DNA from: Yersinia massiliensis
GTDB taxonomy: Bacteria > Pseudomonadota > Gammaproteobacteria > Enterobacterales > Enterobacteriaceae
Direction: 5' to 3'
Length of the DNA: 64,000 bases
NCBI RefSeq assembly: GCF_003048255.1
Contig: NZ_CP028487.1
Location: 1,860,001 to 1,924,000, forward strand
Part shown: piece by piece, positions 17,185 through 25,870 of the stretch
Numbering within the stretch: the first letter of the stretch is position 1
Layout of the letters: every line of letters begins with the position of its first letter
Translations under genes and position numbers: made by a program
The notes under the pieces: model-generated
Told to the model about the DNA's origin: nothing
What the model saw: the letters and a program-made list of their open reading frames with translations, nothing else
The model's database searches: none

Positions 17185-17745
17185 ATGCCATCTCTATACA
17201 CATTCAATGACCTGCTCGGGCTGCTTGTTTTTTCAAGGAAATATCACTTTCTCCACAATGATCTGGACTGCCTGATCATTGCCTGGGCTGAAGATCAAAT
17301 CATCGAAGGAAATGATTCGGAGACTCTTTTAATTCTCGCTTCACTGGGGCTTGATAAGCAACCTGAACGGACCGAGGTTGAATTATATATGTCACGGTAC
17401 ATGGCAGAGCAGCGGATAGATCTGCCACCGCTGAAAACAGCAGCATTGGTCTGGATCAAGCTATTTATGAGTCAACTTTCCCAGTGCGCGTCCATCCATG
17501 ATGCAGAACAGAAAATGTATTTTCTGGTGTGTCATTGGCTTGAACCTGACGTAAAGATTTTCGCGGCGGTGGTCGATACCCTGAAATCGCTTTACTGGCA
17601 TCTCTTTGATGAATGGGAGGGACCTGGCACAAGCGAAGCAGTAAGGATGGAGGAGTCAGAATTCTTTGAGCTGATTAATCGTGCGATGCTGCCCTATTCC
17701 CGTAAAATTGAGAACCCAGATTGGCTGGATCTGCTTGTTCGGTAA
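17185..17745 (+). CDS. Hypothetical protein, unrecognised
   Basis: A 186-aa soluble, acidic, Leu/Trp-rich protein of predicted all-helical character. It opens with LYTFNDLLGLLVFSRKYHFL and ends with SRKIENPDWLDLLVR. There is no signal peptide, membrane segment or catalytic motif that I recognise. A clear ribosome site (AAGGGAATATCAG) supports the ATG at 17185. It stands alone between a repeat-bearing gap and a 354-bp gap with another repeat copy, so it is probably part of the accessory mosaic. An immunity or stress role cannot be excluded, but nothing in the sequence supports one. Confidence 0.7.
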   Translation: MPSLYTFNDLLGLLVFSRKYHFLHNDLDCLIIAWAEDQIIEGNDSETLLILASLGLDKQPERTEVELYMSRYMAEQRIDLPPLKTAALVWIKLFMSQLSQCASIHDAEQKMYFLVCHWLEPDVKIFAAVVDTLKSLYWHLFDEWEGPGTSEAVRMEESEFFELINRAMLPYSRKIENPDWLDLLVR

Positions 17746-18099
17746 TTTTTACCAGCATCCTGAAAGGCGCCTTTTCTGTGCGCATAATTCCATCTAATTT
17801 GAATTCCTTTTCGCATTCTACTTGAGTATATCCAGCAAAAAAATCATCGTTCACCCTAGGAACCTAGACATAAAAGTTAACCTAACTGAATAGCCACTAC
17901 GTGCCAAGAGCGCAAACTGGAGTGCCATAGGCCCTCTAAAAATTGATGGTTCGTTTGCAGGGATACTTACAGCTGTACTGGCTCAAGTCGGCTCTCGACC
18001 AAGCTATACCGGGGCGATTCAGCTCAGAATCTGGATGAAATAAAGGATCCAGATGCGGATCCAATACCATTTTGACTTTTTATGTAGCAGGTGAAATGG
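17746..18099. other. 354-bp gap, repeat fragment only
   Basis: No gene. It contains repeat copy 8 (17899-17925, gtgccaagagcgcaaac) and otherwise AT-rich non-coding sequence. No promoter could be assigned. Confidence 0.4.
17899..17925. repeat. Dispersed intergenic repeat, copy 8 (fragment)
   Basis: cgtgccaagagcgcaaac resembles the end of copy 1 (gtgccaagagcggac). Confidence 0.4.
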
Positions 18100-18981
18100 T
18101 CAGTTCCAGTATTCATATTTCGCCGTGATTACGGCGCTATGTTTGTCCACATACTGTTTACCTGTCCGATCAGTTGGGGTGATTGTGATATCCATATTGG
18201 CGCGTGTGCACTCTCCATGTGAGTTCCACTCCTCGCAGGTGGTCAGATTTTTTTCGATGGTGAAATATGTCTGGGTCTTGCTCAGGGTCAACTCACGGCC
18301 CTCGTTATCATAGCCATACTCTTCTATGGTTGAGGGTGATTGGGTTTTGATCAGGCGATGATTGCCATCATAACTATATACAGTCGTATTATTATCTATC
18401 GCCATACTTCCTTTGCTTGCCGCACTTGCCAGTAATCCTGATGAATTGAAAACGTAGTCTATTGTGCCCACTGTAGTTTTGTCTTTATCTCCTGGTTTTG
18501 TGGCCGCGATAATCGAACGATTAACTGCACGGCTGATAATTCCTTTATCATTAAGCAGGTAAATTCCCTCAAGAGTCTGCCGATATGCCTGCGTGGTCTT
18601 CTGACTGTTGTTATCGGCTATGACCCCGTTTGCATCCAGATGGATGAGCCAGCCAAACTCCGTTCTATTCAGCTGAATTTCATTGGTAGCCGTGAAAACT
18701 GTTTTCGGGCCTGTTGAGGTTTTGACCTCTTTCATACGGCCGCCAATTAACTCACCGCATTGACTGAAGTTGCTTTGAACCGATGTGCGGAGATACCCAT
18801 CAGGGCTATCAATAGTGATTTCAACCGATTTGGGGATTTCTGTTCTTGTCTGCTGGCTCAGGAGGATGAAGTTATTCAGTTTGTTTTTAGCAAAGGTTTC
18901 CGCTGTGCATTGTGCTGCATAAGTCTGGAATGTGCAGAGGGATAAGAGAGTAATTAACAGTTTTTTATTATTGAATGACAT
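18100..18981 (-). CDS. Secreted YnfC-like protein
   Basis: 293 aa with an N-terminal signal peptide (KKLLITLLSLCTFQTYAAQC, cleavage after AYAA-type). No lipobox is evident, so it is probably periplasmic. The mature part has repeats of a YD-type pattern (VYSYDGNHRLIKTQ, YGYDNEGRELTLSK) and the cysteine pair TTCEEWNSHGECTRA. This pattern (VEYRYDDQGYPL-like strands, then a CEYD-type cysteine segment) is shared with the YnfC/UPF0257 family of E. coli, though YnfC is a lipoprotein and shorter. The function is unknown. The ribosome site AGGACAACAAATA supports the start. It is encoded alone. Confidence 0.7.
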   Translation of the reverse strand: MSFNNKKLLITLLSLCTFQTYAAQCTAETFAKNKLNNFILLSQQTRTEIPKSVEITIDSPDGYLRTSVQSNFSQCGELIGGRMKEVKTSTGPKTVFTATNEIQLNRTEFGWLIHLDANGVIADNNSQKTTQAYRQTLEGIYLLNDKGIISRAVNRSIIAATKPGDKDKTTVGTIDYVFNSSGLLASAASKGSMAIDNNTTVYSYDGNHRLIKTQSPSTIEEYGYDNEGRELTLSKTQTYFTIEKNLTTCEEWNSHGECTRANMDITITPTDRTGKQYVDKHSAVITAKYEYWN

Positions 18982-19120
18982 TATTTGTTGTCCTCATGAA
19001 CCGATCAGTTATCCAGATTTGGTTAAGTTGGCGAAGTTTTGTTTCATTGACTGCTTGTCTGGTTTGACTCACTTGTCAATCAGTGGCTTCACTGTAATCT
19101 GGCTACATGCTTTGTACAAT

Positions 19121-19149
19121 AAGGTCCGCTCTTCGCTCATTGCAGACAG
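19121..19149. repeat. Dispersed intergenic repeat, copy 9
   Basis: aaggtccgctcttcgctcat followed by tgcagacagg: the ctcttcgctca core with an imperfect stem, as in copy 3. Confidence 0.5.
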
Positions 19150-19203
19150 GGATTACCTGCGGGCTGGTTATTGCCAGAGCGAACATATTCAACCCTCTGA
19201 ATA

Positions 19204-19533
19204 TCAGTGGACTATCGGTTGATAACCTTGCCATTCTGGTTGGTCTTGATGTCCTGAAGCACAGAGCGTCAGGTGAACAAAGCGTTCCCGCAACTTTTCG
19301 AGCAGTAGACAATCATCAACGTCCTTCAGGTTATCCTCATGCTGTTGATCCAAGCCACAGAGTAACGTTGCCAAGGCTTTTTTCTTCGCTTGCCGCGTAT
19401 CTTCCGCAACAAAAAGGTGGAATTCATGCAATTCAGCTAACGTATCAGGGCGGTATCCACTAACGTTAACAAAAAACAACCGCGGCACAACCTGATGTGG
19501 TTCAACGGATAACGTGACTGAATAACCAGCCAC
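19204..19533 (-). pseudogene. 5'-truncated DUF1543 gene remnant
   Basis: About 105 residues match the C-terminal half of DUF1543 proteins: GYSVTLSVEP, then RLFFVNVSGYRPDTLAELHE, later LKDVDDCLLLEKL. The normal family length is ~170 aa and its N-terminal half (the GGNAPGANIELHD-type region) is absent. Upstream in the same frame a stop codon follows within four codons, and no good ribosome site is present. The fragment is therefore a remnant, probably left by a recombination that also removed the other half, in the region just before the tRNA-Asn gene. Confidence 0.75.
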
Positions 19534-19550
19534 CAGACAGCATTATCTTG

Positions 19551-19925
19551 ATGGATCGCTGGTATCCGTCGGATGCCGTGTTTCGCCGGATGGTTCTATT
19601 TGCAGAGATTTTACAGCTTAACATTGAGCGAAACGTGCGAGCACCAGACCTGCATGTCGGGGTGGTTACTGCGCCTGATATATCTTGGGCGAGGGCAGCG
19701 GCCCGACCGCGAGGACTAAGTAGTACCGTGATTCATAAGCTGGAAGAGCACGTCGCTTGTACCAAGGCGTTTGAGCGAGAAATAGCAAATCACGACTGGG
19801 TTTTATGCCGTAATGAAGGAACTATCGAAGCGGCAACGATGCAGGTGATTGCTGAGATCTACAGAGTGCTGGGATGCCCCATAGGCATTGGCTTTGCGGG
19901 AAGAGTTTCCGCTGCATACCCATAA
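19551..19925 (+). CDS. Hypothetical 124-aa protein or gene fragment
   Basis: The open frame MDRWYPSDAVFRRM onward ends in CPIGIGFAGRVSAAYP. The composition looks protein-like rather than random. I recognise no family, there is no clear ribosome site before the ATG, and it stands between a truncated gene and the tRNA-Asn. It could be a fragment of an integrated element. Treat it as doubtful. Confidence 0.35.
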   Translation: MDRWYPSDAVFRRMVLFAEILQLNIERNVRAPDLHVGVVTAPDISWARAAARPRGLSSTVIHKLEEHVACTKAFEREIANHDWVLCRNEGTIEAATMQVIAEIYRVLGCPIGIGFAGRVSAAYP

Positions 19926-20018
19926 TAATAAGCACCAAGTTAGGATAGACAGCACTGTAGGCAGATTACTGGATTGGGCCGAGGAGACTGTGCTTGTGGG
20001 ATCGCCGTAATGCAAAAC

Positions 20019-20045
20019 GCCCGCTTAAGTTTCCTTGAGCGGGCG
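20019..20045 (-). terminator. Terminator of the tRNA-Asn gene
   Basis: cgcccgct (20019-20026) pairs with agcgggcg (20038-20045). Read on the minus strand, the stem is followed by TTTTGC, a short U-tract, just downstream of the tRNA. Confidence 0.7.
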
Positions 20046-20054
20046 TCTTTAATT

Positions 20055-20130
20055 TGGCTCCTCTGACTGGACTCGAACCAGTGACATACGGATTAACAGT
20101 CCGCCGTTCTACCGACTGAACTACAGAGGA
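20055..20130 (-). tRNA. tRNA-Asn (anticodon GUU)
   Basis: On the minus strand a 76-base cloverleaf reads TCCTCTGTAGTTCAGTCGG at the 5' end. The anticodon loop is CTGTTAATC (GTT anticodon), the T-arm is GGTTCGAGTCC and the gene-encoded 3' end is GCCA. The acceptor stem TCCTCTG/CAGAGGA pairs fully. asn tRNA genes are the known attachment sites of the Yersinia high-pathogenicity island, and the 3' end (the usual crossover) faces the accessory region at lower coordinates. E. coli also has a tRNA-Asn next to mtfA. Confidence 0.97.
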
Positions 20131-20273
20131 ATCGTGTGAACGGGGCGCATGATATCTAGCATGCCCGATCCTGTCAACGCTAAATTAGTACATTTGAATT
20201 GAATGCTCAGCATATGAGCAGTCGGCGGTCATCGTTGCTTATTATTTTCCCAGCGTTACTGTTTTCCACAGCA

Positions 20274-21044
20274 TTACTGTTTTTCCCAGCGTTTTAGTCG
20301 AGCCAGTGGGTCTTGGCGATAGAAAGCGCAGAAGTGTTGATACACAGTGGGGAAACGGCCTTCTAATAATTCAGGCGCACTGAAAAAATATTCAGATAAC
20401 ACAGCAAAACATTCGGCTGGGTCACTGGCGGCATAGGCATCCATACTGGCAGCCTCAATACCGACCATATCGATTTCATCTTGAATATTATCCATGGCCT
20501 GATGCAGGTCATACTCCCACGAGGCAACATCACGCATCGCAATAGGGGGAACACCGTTTGAGTTGCCACCATTACGCATATCCAATTTATGAGCGGCTTC
20601 GTGAATAACCAAATTAAAACCTGATAAATCAAATGAATCTTGAATATCTTGCCAATTAAGAACAATCGGCCCTTGTTCCCAGCTTTGGCCAGATTGCACT
20701 GTTTGACCTGAATGCACTAAACCGAGATCGTCTTGCCATTCATCCTCTACCACGAAAGGTGAGGGGTAAATAAGCACCTCATGAAAACCATCTAGCCATT
20801 TGGCACCGAGTTCCATCACTGGGAGCGCAAAAAGCAGCGTCAGGCGAGCTTGCATCAATGGCGTGAGTACCAAACCCTGTAACGGTACCAGCCGTTTTTG
20901 TTGCAGCAGTTGGCTCGCCACAGAAACCAGACGCGCTTGTTCTTGCTCATTCAGAGGCGCTAGCAAGGGGATATCTAGGGCTTCACGCCACTGTGCGAGT
21001 GTCTCCGCTTGCGGTTGATTTGCTTTCCACAGCCACTTAATCAT
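20274..21044 (-). CDS. mtfA: MtfA, Mlc titration factor / zinc peptidase
   Basis: About 256 aa from the ATG at 21044 ([10 protein letters not shown]). The upstream in-frame extension is not conserved, so the internal start is chosen. The zinc-peptidase motif is HEAAHKLD, in [17 protein letters not shown], with a downstream glutamate in [18 protein letters not shown]. The order follows E. coli MtfA/YeeI, which binds the glucose repressor Mlc and relieves ptsG repression. It is cytoplasmic. The neighbouring tRNA-Asn is also its neighbour in E. coli, which supports orthology. Confidence 0.95.
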   Translation of the reverse strand: MIKWLWKANQPQAETLAQWREALDIPLLAPLNEQEQARLVSVASQLLQQKRLVPLQGLVLTPLMQARLTLLFALPVMELGAKWLDGFHEVLIYPSPFVVEDEWQDDLGLVHSGQTVQSGQSWEQGPIVLNWQDIQDSFDLSGFNLVIHEAAHKLDMRNGGNSNGVPPIAMRDVASWEYDLHQAMDNIQDEIDMVGIEAASMDAYAASDPAECFAVLSEYFFSAPELLEGRFPTVYQHFCAFYRQDPLARLKRWEKQ

Positions 21045-21387
21045 CAGGTTGCTCACAAAGTGATAATTCGAACGTCTAAAGCAGGGAGGTGTTGTTGTAA
21101 ACATGCCGCAAAAGGGGCCATGTTCGCAACCATTTCATTGAGAGATTCATGAGTGGTTGAAAAGGCCACCTCGAAAACACCCGAGGAGAGATTCTGTTAG
21201 AGGGAAAACCCCCGTACACTGACATTATTCAAGCACTTATAGAAAAAAAATTCAGCGATCCTTATCACACTAAGTCTTCGTGCTCTTATTAGGCATTCAG
21301 GTCAATACAGAGTTTCATTTAGGCAATGTCGGGATCGTATTACATGCTCTGGTCAGTCAATTTTTAGAGGGGGGAGGGCCAATCAGG

Positions 21388-21480
21388 TTACTGACCTTTT
21401 TTCTTACCGAAAATCTTCATCAAAGCACCAATGGCGCAGCCAATGACCACGCCTAAAATAACCCATTCAGTAAATGACAT
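21388..21480 (-). CDS. 30-aa small membrane protein
   Basis: A short open frame beginning MSFTEWVILGVVIGCAIGAL and ending in the basic tail MKIFGKKKGQ encodes one hydrophobic helix with a positively charged C-terminus, the usual look of bacterial small membrane proteins. A ribosome site (AAAAGGTATGATT) precedes the ATG at 21480 with correct spacing. It sits in the 600-bp gap between mtfA and the phytase gene. I do not recognise the family. Confidence 0.65.
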   Translation of the reverse strand: MSFTEWVILGVVIGCAIGALMKIFGKKKGQ

Positions 21481-21647
21481 AATCATACCTTTTCATTTGT
21501 TTTGCCTGATTATATGAATTATTCCCTATTTGTCCATGTCGGGGCCGCGGTATATCTGTTGCTTACCATCGTTCAACATTGTGAGGACACCAATCGTCGA
21601 CCATACTCGTTGTGGCATAAATATTCGTAGTTTTAATAAGGATATAA

Positions 21648-22976
21648 ATGATGGCAAGAGCAATAAAGAATCTGCGATTAATGGCCTTGTTGTTGATGCT
21701 CGGTAGTTTTGCAAGTCATGCCGCGCCGATTGTTTCCCCTCCAACAGGCTACACCTTGGAACGAGTCGTTATTTTGAGTCGCCATGGTGTGCGTTCTCCG
21801 ACCAAACAAACACAGTTAATGAATGATGTCACCCCCGATAAATGGCCGCAGTGGCCGGTTCAAGCTGGGTACTTAACACCCAGAGGGGCGCAATTAGTGG
21901 CCTTAATGGGCGCGTTTTATGGCGACTACTTCCGCCACCGAGGCTTAATCCCAATGGGTTGCCCACCTAGTGGGGCCATATATGCTCAGGCTGATGTCGA
22001 TCAGCGTACCCGATTAACCGGGGAAGCGTTCTTAGAGGGTATTGCGCCAGATTGTGGCCTGAAAATGCACTACCAGGCTGATTTGAAAAGGATTGACCCA
22101 CTGTTTCACCCCGTTGATGCCGGCGTGTGTAAGTTAGATGACGTGCAAACTCATCAGGCCATTGAAGCGCGATTAGGGGGGCCATTGAGTGAGCTGAGTC
22201 AGCGCTATGCCAAGCCGTTTGCTCAGATGGGTGAGATCTTAAACTTCGCTGGGTCACCTTATTGTAAATTACTGCAACAGCAGGGAAAAACCTGTGATTT
22301 TGCGACATTTGCAGCGAATAAAGTTGAGGTGAACCAAGCGGGGACTAAAGTTTCACTCAGTGGACCGTTGGCATTATCTTCGACGTTAGGTGAAATCTTT
22401 TTATTACAAAACTCGCAAGGTATGTCGGATGTCGCTTGGCACAGGTTAACGGGTGAAGAAAATTGGCGTTCCTTGTTGTCACTGCATAATGCGCAGTTTG
22501 ATTTGATGGCCAAAACACCTTATATCGCTCGCCACAAGGGAACACCGCTGTTACAGCAAATTGACACCGCACTGGTGCTAGAGCGTAAGGGGCAAGGGCA
22601 AACATTACCGTTATCTGAACAAACTAAAATCCTTTTCCTTGGGGGCCATGATACCAATATCGCTAATATTGGCGGTATGCTCGGGGCTGACTGGCAACTT
22701 CCTCAGCAACCTGATAATACCCCACCGGGTGGCGGACTTGTTTTTGAGCTGTGGCAAGACCCAATGAATCATCAGCGCTATGTGGCGGTCAAAATGTTTT
22801 ATCAAACAATGGATCAGTTGCGAAATAGCGAAAAGCTGGATTTAAATAATAACCCAGCGGGCGTCGTGCCCATTGAGATAGACGGTTGCGAGAACATTGG
22901 TGTTAATAAGCTTTGTCAACTGGCCACTTTCCAAAATAAAGTGGCAAAAGCGATTGAACCTGCATGTCATATTTAA
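21648..22976 (+). CDS. appA: Histidine acid phosphatase / phytase (AppA)
   Basis: 442 aa, with a signal peptide (RLMALLLMLGSFASHAA) for export to the periplasm. The active-site motif RHGVRSPTKQTQ gives the nucleophilic histidine, and HDTN in FLGGHDTNIANIGG gives the catalytic proton donor. Cysteines are paired as in AppA phytases. The protein closely follows the well-studied Yersinia intermedia phytase (TYTLERVVILSRHGVR-like start, GLVFELWQ, end EPACHI). It removes phosphate groups from phytate at acidic pH. Starts at 21648 or 21651 are both possible. It is monocistronic, with hairpins downstream. Confidence 0.95.
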   Translation: MMARAIKNLRLMALLLMLGSFASHAAPIVSPPTGYTLERVVILSRHGVRSPTKQTQLMNDVTPDKWPQWPVQAGYLTPRGAQLVALMGAFYGDYFRHRGLIPMGCPPSGAIYAQADVDQRTRLTGEAFLEGIAPDCGLKMHYQADLKRIDPLFHPVDAGVCKLDDVQTHQAIEARLGGPLSELSQRYAKPFAQMGEILNFAGSPYCKLLQQQGKTCDFATFAANKVEVNQAGTKVSLSGPLALSSTLGEIFLLQNSQGMSDVAWHRLTGEENWRSLLSLHNAQFDLMAKTPYIARHKGTPLLQQIDTALVLERKGQGQTLPLSEQTKILFLGGHDTNIANIGGMLGADWQLPQQPDNTPPGGGLVFELWQDPMNHQRYVAVKMFYQTMDQLRNSEKLDLNNNPAGVVPIEIDGCENIGVNKLCQLATFQNKVAKAIEPACHI

Positions 22977-22982
22977 ATGGCG

Positions 22983-23014
22983 CTATCCGACTGGTATTAA
23001 GACTAGTCGGATAG
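22983..23014. terminator. Hairpin after phytase gene
   Basis: CTATCCGACT (22983-22992) pairs with AGTCGGATAG (23005-23014), a 10-bp perfect stem 6 bases after the appA stop. No U-tract follows. Confidence 0.5.
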
Positions 23015-23081
23015 TGATATCTTAATGTTGGTACAGGATTGCTATATTTTCTAAAAAATATTGTGGATATAAAGCGCAAGG

Positions 23082-23115
23082 CCGGAGCAACTTAACTTCT
23101 CAAAAGTTGCTCCGG
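23082..23115. terminator. Strong 12-bp hairpin between appA and a small gene
   Basis: CCGGAGCAACTT (23082-23093) and AAGTTGCTCCGG (23104-23115) form a perfect 12-bp stem with a 10-base loop. It lies between convergent genes and probably stops transcription in both directions, though neither side has a clear U-tract. Confidence 0.5.
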
Positions 23116-23203
23116 AGAGTTAGCGGTTAACGAATATGCTCTGTGCGGATAAATCTAACTTGAAATAGTACTGATATTAACAGCGTGACGCTATTTAGGA
23201 TAA

Positions 23204-23404
23204 TTATCCCAGTCGAACTAAATCAAAAGGAACATAACGCTCGCCGGTATGTTGCAGTTCCACAACAGGCTCACGCTCAGCCTGTACTGGGGCCAACCCT
23301 TCAGCATGAATCGCTTTTGCGACATCAATCTCCCCTGTTTGCGCGACCATAACACGTTTGCCTGGGATGATTGGGTTTCTATTTCTGTCATAGACCTTAA
23401 CCAT
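23204..23404 (-). CDS. Hypothetical 66-aa protein
   Basis: A small basic-to-neutral protein starting MVKVYDRNRNPIIPGKRVMV. The ribosome site TTGGAGGTTAGT immediately upstream selects the ATG at 23404 rather than an earlier one. The predicted fold is mostly beta (repeated VMVAQTGE, ERYVPFDLVRLG), resembling a small SH3-like or KOW-like barrel. This is an impression, not a match. There is no signal peptide. The family is unknown to me. Confidence 0.65.
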   Translation of the reverse strand: MVKVYDRNRNPIIPGKRVMVAQTGEIDVAKAIHAEGLAPVQAEREPVVELQHTGERYVPFDLVRLG

Positions 23405-23725
23405 ACTAACCTCCAATATTCATTTGAGTTGATTTGTATTTTCTAGGCAAATGAAAATAAGCTGATATTTAAGTCAACATAAGCATGAGCAAGGTTGTCA
23501 TATATTGGTGCCGATAAGGGGAATACAGCCATTCAATCTACAATATTGCAACGCCTTTCTATCCGACGCGAAAAATTATATTTATTTTTTATCGGGGATC
23601 AAGCCATGAACCCATTTTTTTTGGAAAAATTTCGATGCGATTAATACCGCGTTATCACTATGTTTTATATGGAATCCGCACAACTGCAGATTCCATAATA
23701 GAAGAAGTCACTGGAAAGGAATGAG
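23405..23725. other. 321-bp AT-rich gap
   Basis: Promoter side of the 66-aa gene and downstream side of the Kdo hydroxylase gene. I see no further gene. A word GCCGATAA at 23510-23517 resembles a sigma-28 -10 box, but its -35 is poor. Confidence 0.4.
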
Positions 23726-24634
23726 CTATATCAGTGTCTTCTGCGTCAGAGATTCGAGTATCTTTAACGGGGATTGCTGCGGATTTTTCATCCCATTGAC
23801 TGGCAATAAGAAAGTTTGCTCCAGCATATATTGTCCCCCCATGGCGGCATGAGGTGTTTGATCTGAAAAACAGATCCAACTGCTGCCTGATGGGAAATCA
23901 ATCGCTTCCTGTCGGCCATTTTGTTGGTAATCCAGATCCGATTTCATTTTATCGTGTAGCTGAAGCATCAGGTGGTCGTAATGGCTACGGCGGCGTTTCG
24001 TAATGCCCACTTTATGTTGCAACCAACTGCTGACGGGTGAATAACGATCCAATTGAGGCAAGTAACGGCTCGCAAGCTGTGTGAAGTCTTCCCCCACTCG
24101 CCAGGAACGAGGCTCACCTTGCGGGGTGATATTGGAAAAGATGCGAATAATGCGTTCGCCGTAATTAGGGCGAGAAGGGAAAGCATCAACATGTAAGCGA
24201 CTATCATCTTTACGCCAAGATGTTTTATCACGCCAAGCCGTCACTGGGTGTAAGCGCAGACTATTCGTGGGGCTTTGCAGGACGGAGGTGTACTCGGGCA
24301 GCAATTGATTAACTAGGCTAAGACAATGTTGGTAATAACGTTCAAGTAACTGGCGAACTAACGCAACTTTATTTTCGTCGGTCACCCCAGTAAGTACGCC
24401 TTCTAGAGGTTTAAGGCTGATATTTTTACGCTTAGCATCAACAAGTGCAGGGTTTAACAATTGTTTTTCCTGGTCACTCAATTCGAAAGCAAGATGGGGT
24501 AAAAATAAGACTTTACCTTGCTCCAATGCCTCAACGGCGCTGAAGTATTCTGTACCTTGTTGATCCCAACGGTTATTGGGAAGCGTCAGAATCAATGAAT
24601 CTGACGCCTGATTTAAATTATCATTACTCATCAA
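23726..24634 (-). CDS. kdoO: Kdo hydroxylase (KdoO-type, Fe(II)/2-oxoglutarate dependent)
   Basis: This 302-aa protein matches the Kdo 3-hydroxylase family, which hydroxylates the inner Kdo sugar of lipopolysaccharide to the Ko form in Yersinia, Burkholderia and Legionella. Candidate iron ligands are HVD in SRLHVDAFPSRPNYGER and the histidine in ICFSDQTPHAAMGGQYM. The arginine-rich segment GITKRRRSHYDH is typical. It is cytoplasmic or membrane-associated and acts on lipid A-Kdo2. It is the upstream neighbour of an Lrp-type regulator on the same strand, 80 bases apart. The assignment is by family pattern. Confidence 0.88.
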   Translation of the reverse strand: MMSNDNLNQASDSLILTLPNNRWDQQGTEYFSAVEALEQGKVLFLPHLAFELSDQEKQLLNPALVDAKRKNISLKPLEGVLTGVTDENKVALVRQLLERYYQHCLSLVNQLLPEYTSVLQSPTNSLRLHPVTAWRDKTSWRKDDSRLHVDAFPSRPNYGERIIRIFSNITPQGEPRSWRVGEDFTQLASRYLPQLDRYSPVSSWLQHKVGITKRRRSHYDHLMLQLHDKMKSDLDYQQNGRQEAIDFPSGSSWICFSDQTPHAAMGGQYMLEQTFLLPVNGMKNPQQSPLKILESLTQKTLI

Positions 24635-24714
24635 TTATCCGCTGTGAAATATTCATTCAGTGATTGGAATCATAACGCTTTATGCTAGTTAAAGTGAGGT
24701 TTGTGACACAATTT

Positions 24715-25173
24715 TCAGAATTTAGAGCCTTTCACTGAGGGGATTAATGGCGGTAACCGTCTCAGGACAGGGGACGATTTTACAATTGATGTTTGAATTT
24801 CAGCATGTTGTGACCAACGATCTGTGATGACATCCAATTGATCTATCGATTGAATGTGCAACCGGCTGATGAAACAATCGTCACCGGCCACTTTGTCGCA
24901 TTCAACACATTCTGGTGTTTCTTGAATATTTTGTTGGGCCACTTGTCGCATGCCAACAAAGGGCTTAACACGAACAATTGCTTGCAGGGCATAACCGAAT
25001 GCGCGTTGGTCCAAGTCCAAAGTGTAGCTGCGGATTATTTTACGTTCTTCAAAGCGCCGCAGACGTTCTGATGTGCTGGGGGAGGAGAGGTTGACCTGTT
25101 GGGACAAATCTTTTAATGAGATCCGAGCGTTCTCAGCCAAAATAGTAATCAATTGCTCGTCAATCTTATCCAT
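24715..25173 (-). CDS. Lrp/AsnC-family transcriptional regulator
   Basis: A 152-aa protein with an N-terminal AsnC HTH (MDKIDEQLITILAENARISL, LSQQVNLSSPSTSERLRRFE) and a C-terminal ligand domain beginning YTLDLDQRAFGYALQAIV. It differs clearly from the Lrp protein at 13375. Cysteines in ETPECVECDKVAGDDCFI are typical of the BkdR/YbaO-like group. It is transcribed toward kdoO, so it could control that gene or a gene elsewhere. The effector is unknown. Confidence 0.92.
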   Translation of the reverse strand: MDKIDEQLITILAENARISLKDLSQQVNLSSPSTSERLRRFEERKIIRSYTLDLDQRAFGYALQAIVRVKPFVGMRQVAQQNIQETPECVECDKVAGDDCFISRLHIQSIDQLDVITDRWSQHAEIQTSIVKSSPVLRRLPPLIPSVKGSKF

Positions 25174-25336
25174 ATTTTACGCTGGCCTCTTATTATTAGG
25201 TACATTTGCGTGATTATAGGCGATTTTTTAATGTATTACTTATCTACGCCTAATAAATCGAATGTATCTTAAAAAATAAAAGGCCAATCTGTGTTGGCCG
25301 GTTTAACGCCTAATGGACAAGCGTGTGTATCAGTGC

Positions 25337-25870
25337 TTAACGTCCTAGTGCTGATGTGCTAGCTAATGTAGCCATAGTGCTATGATCATTGGACTGATTG
25401 GACTTTTTTTGCAAATAGGCCAAGTCATAAACATCATAAAAATCGATTTCACCTTTATTGCTAATAATATGTTTGAAACGCAGCTTAAATTCATCACTGA
25501 TATTTTTATTATTTAATATTTCTTCAATTGCTTGCGCTGACAAGGCACGACTAAAGAACCACTCTCCGTTGTAACAAACGCGTAAATCAAGTACACCAAT
25601 ATCCTCAAACCTAAATATGGGTTTGATTTCCATCATAAGAATTGCTGACATCAGCACAAAGAATATGGTAAAAGCGATCATGTATCCGGTGCCGAAGTAG
25701 GGTGTTAAGTACATCAAAATTAAGACGAAAAAATAGGAAATTAACATTGCCAAGCAAAGGTAAGGGTGCTTGTACACAAAATCGCTATTAAATTTTAATC
25801 GACCATCTCTCTTTTCTTTTTGATTTATTCTTGCAATATCATCGATTAATATCTTTTTAATGATGTCCAT
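25337..25870 (-). CDS. ylaC: Inner-membrane protein YlaC
   Basis: 177 aa. A conserved N-terminal segment (IDDIARINQKEKRDGRLKFN) leads to two close membrane helices (CLAMLISYFFVLILMYL, IAFTIFFVLMSAILMM) and then the family signature FEDIGVLDLRVCYNGEWFF. The cytoplasmic C-terminal region has GEIDFYDVYDLAYLQKK. This is the YlaC layout of E. coli (156 aa), here ~20 residues longer. The function is unknown. It is monocistronic. Confidence 0.9.
   Translation of the reverse strand: MDIIKKILIDDIARINQKEKRDGRLKFNSDFVYKHPYLCLAMLISYFFVLILMYLTPYFGTGYMIAFTIFFVLMSAILMMEIKPIFRFEDIGVLDLRVCYNGEWFFSRALSAQAIEEILNNKNISDEFKLRFKHIISNKGEIDFYDVYDLAYLQKKSNQSNDHSTMATLASTSALGR

Noticed and set aside
20055..20130. Intact island at tRNA-Asn
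   Set aside because: No integrase, no ybt genes and no second copy of the tRNA 3' end occur in the window; only remnants remain.
23510..23517. Sigma-28 -10 box GCCGATAA
   Set aside because: The sequence 19 bases upstream (aaggttgt) is a poor -35 and no motility gene is adjacent.
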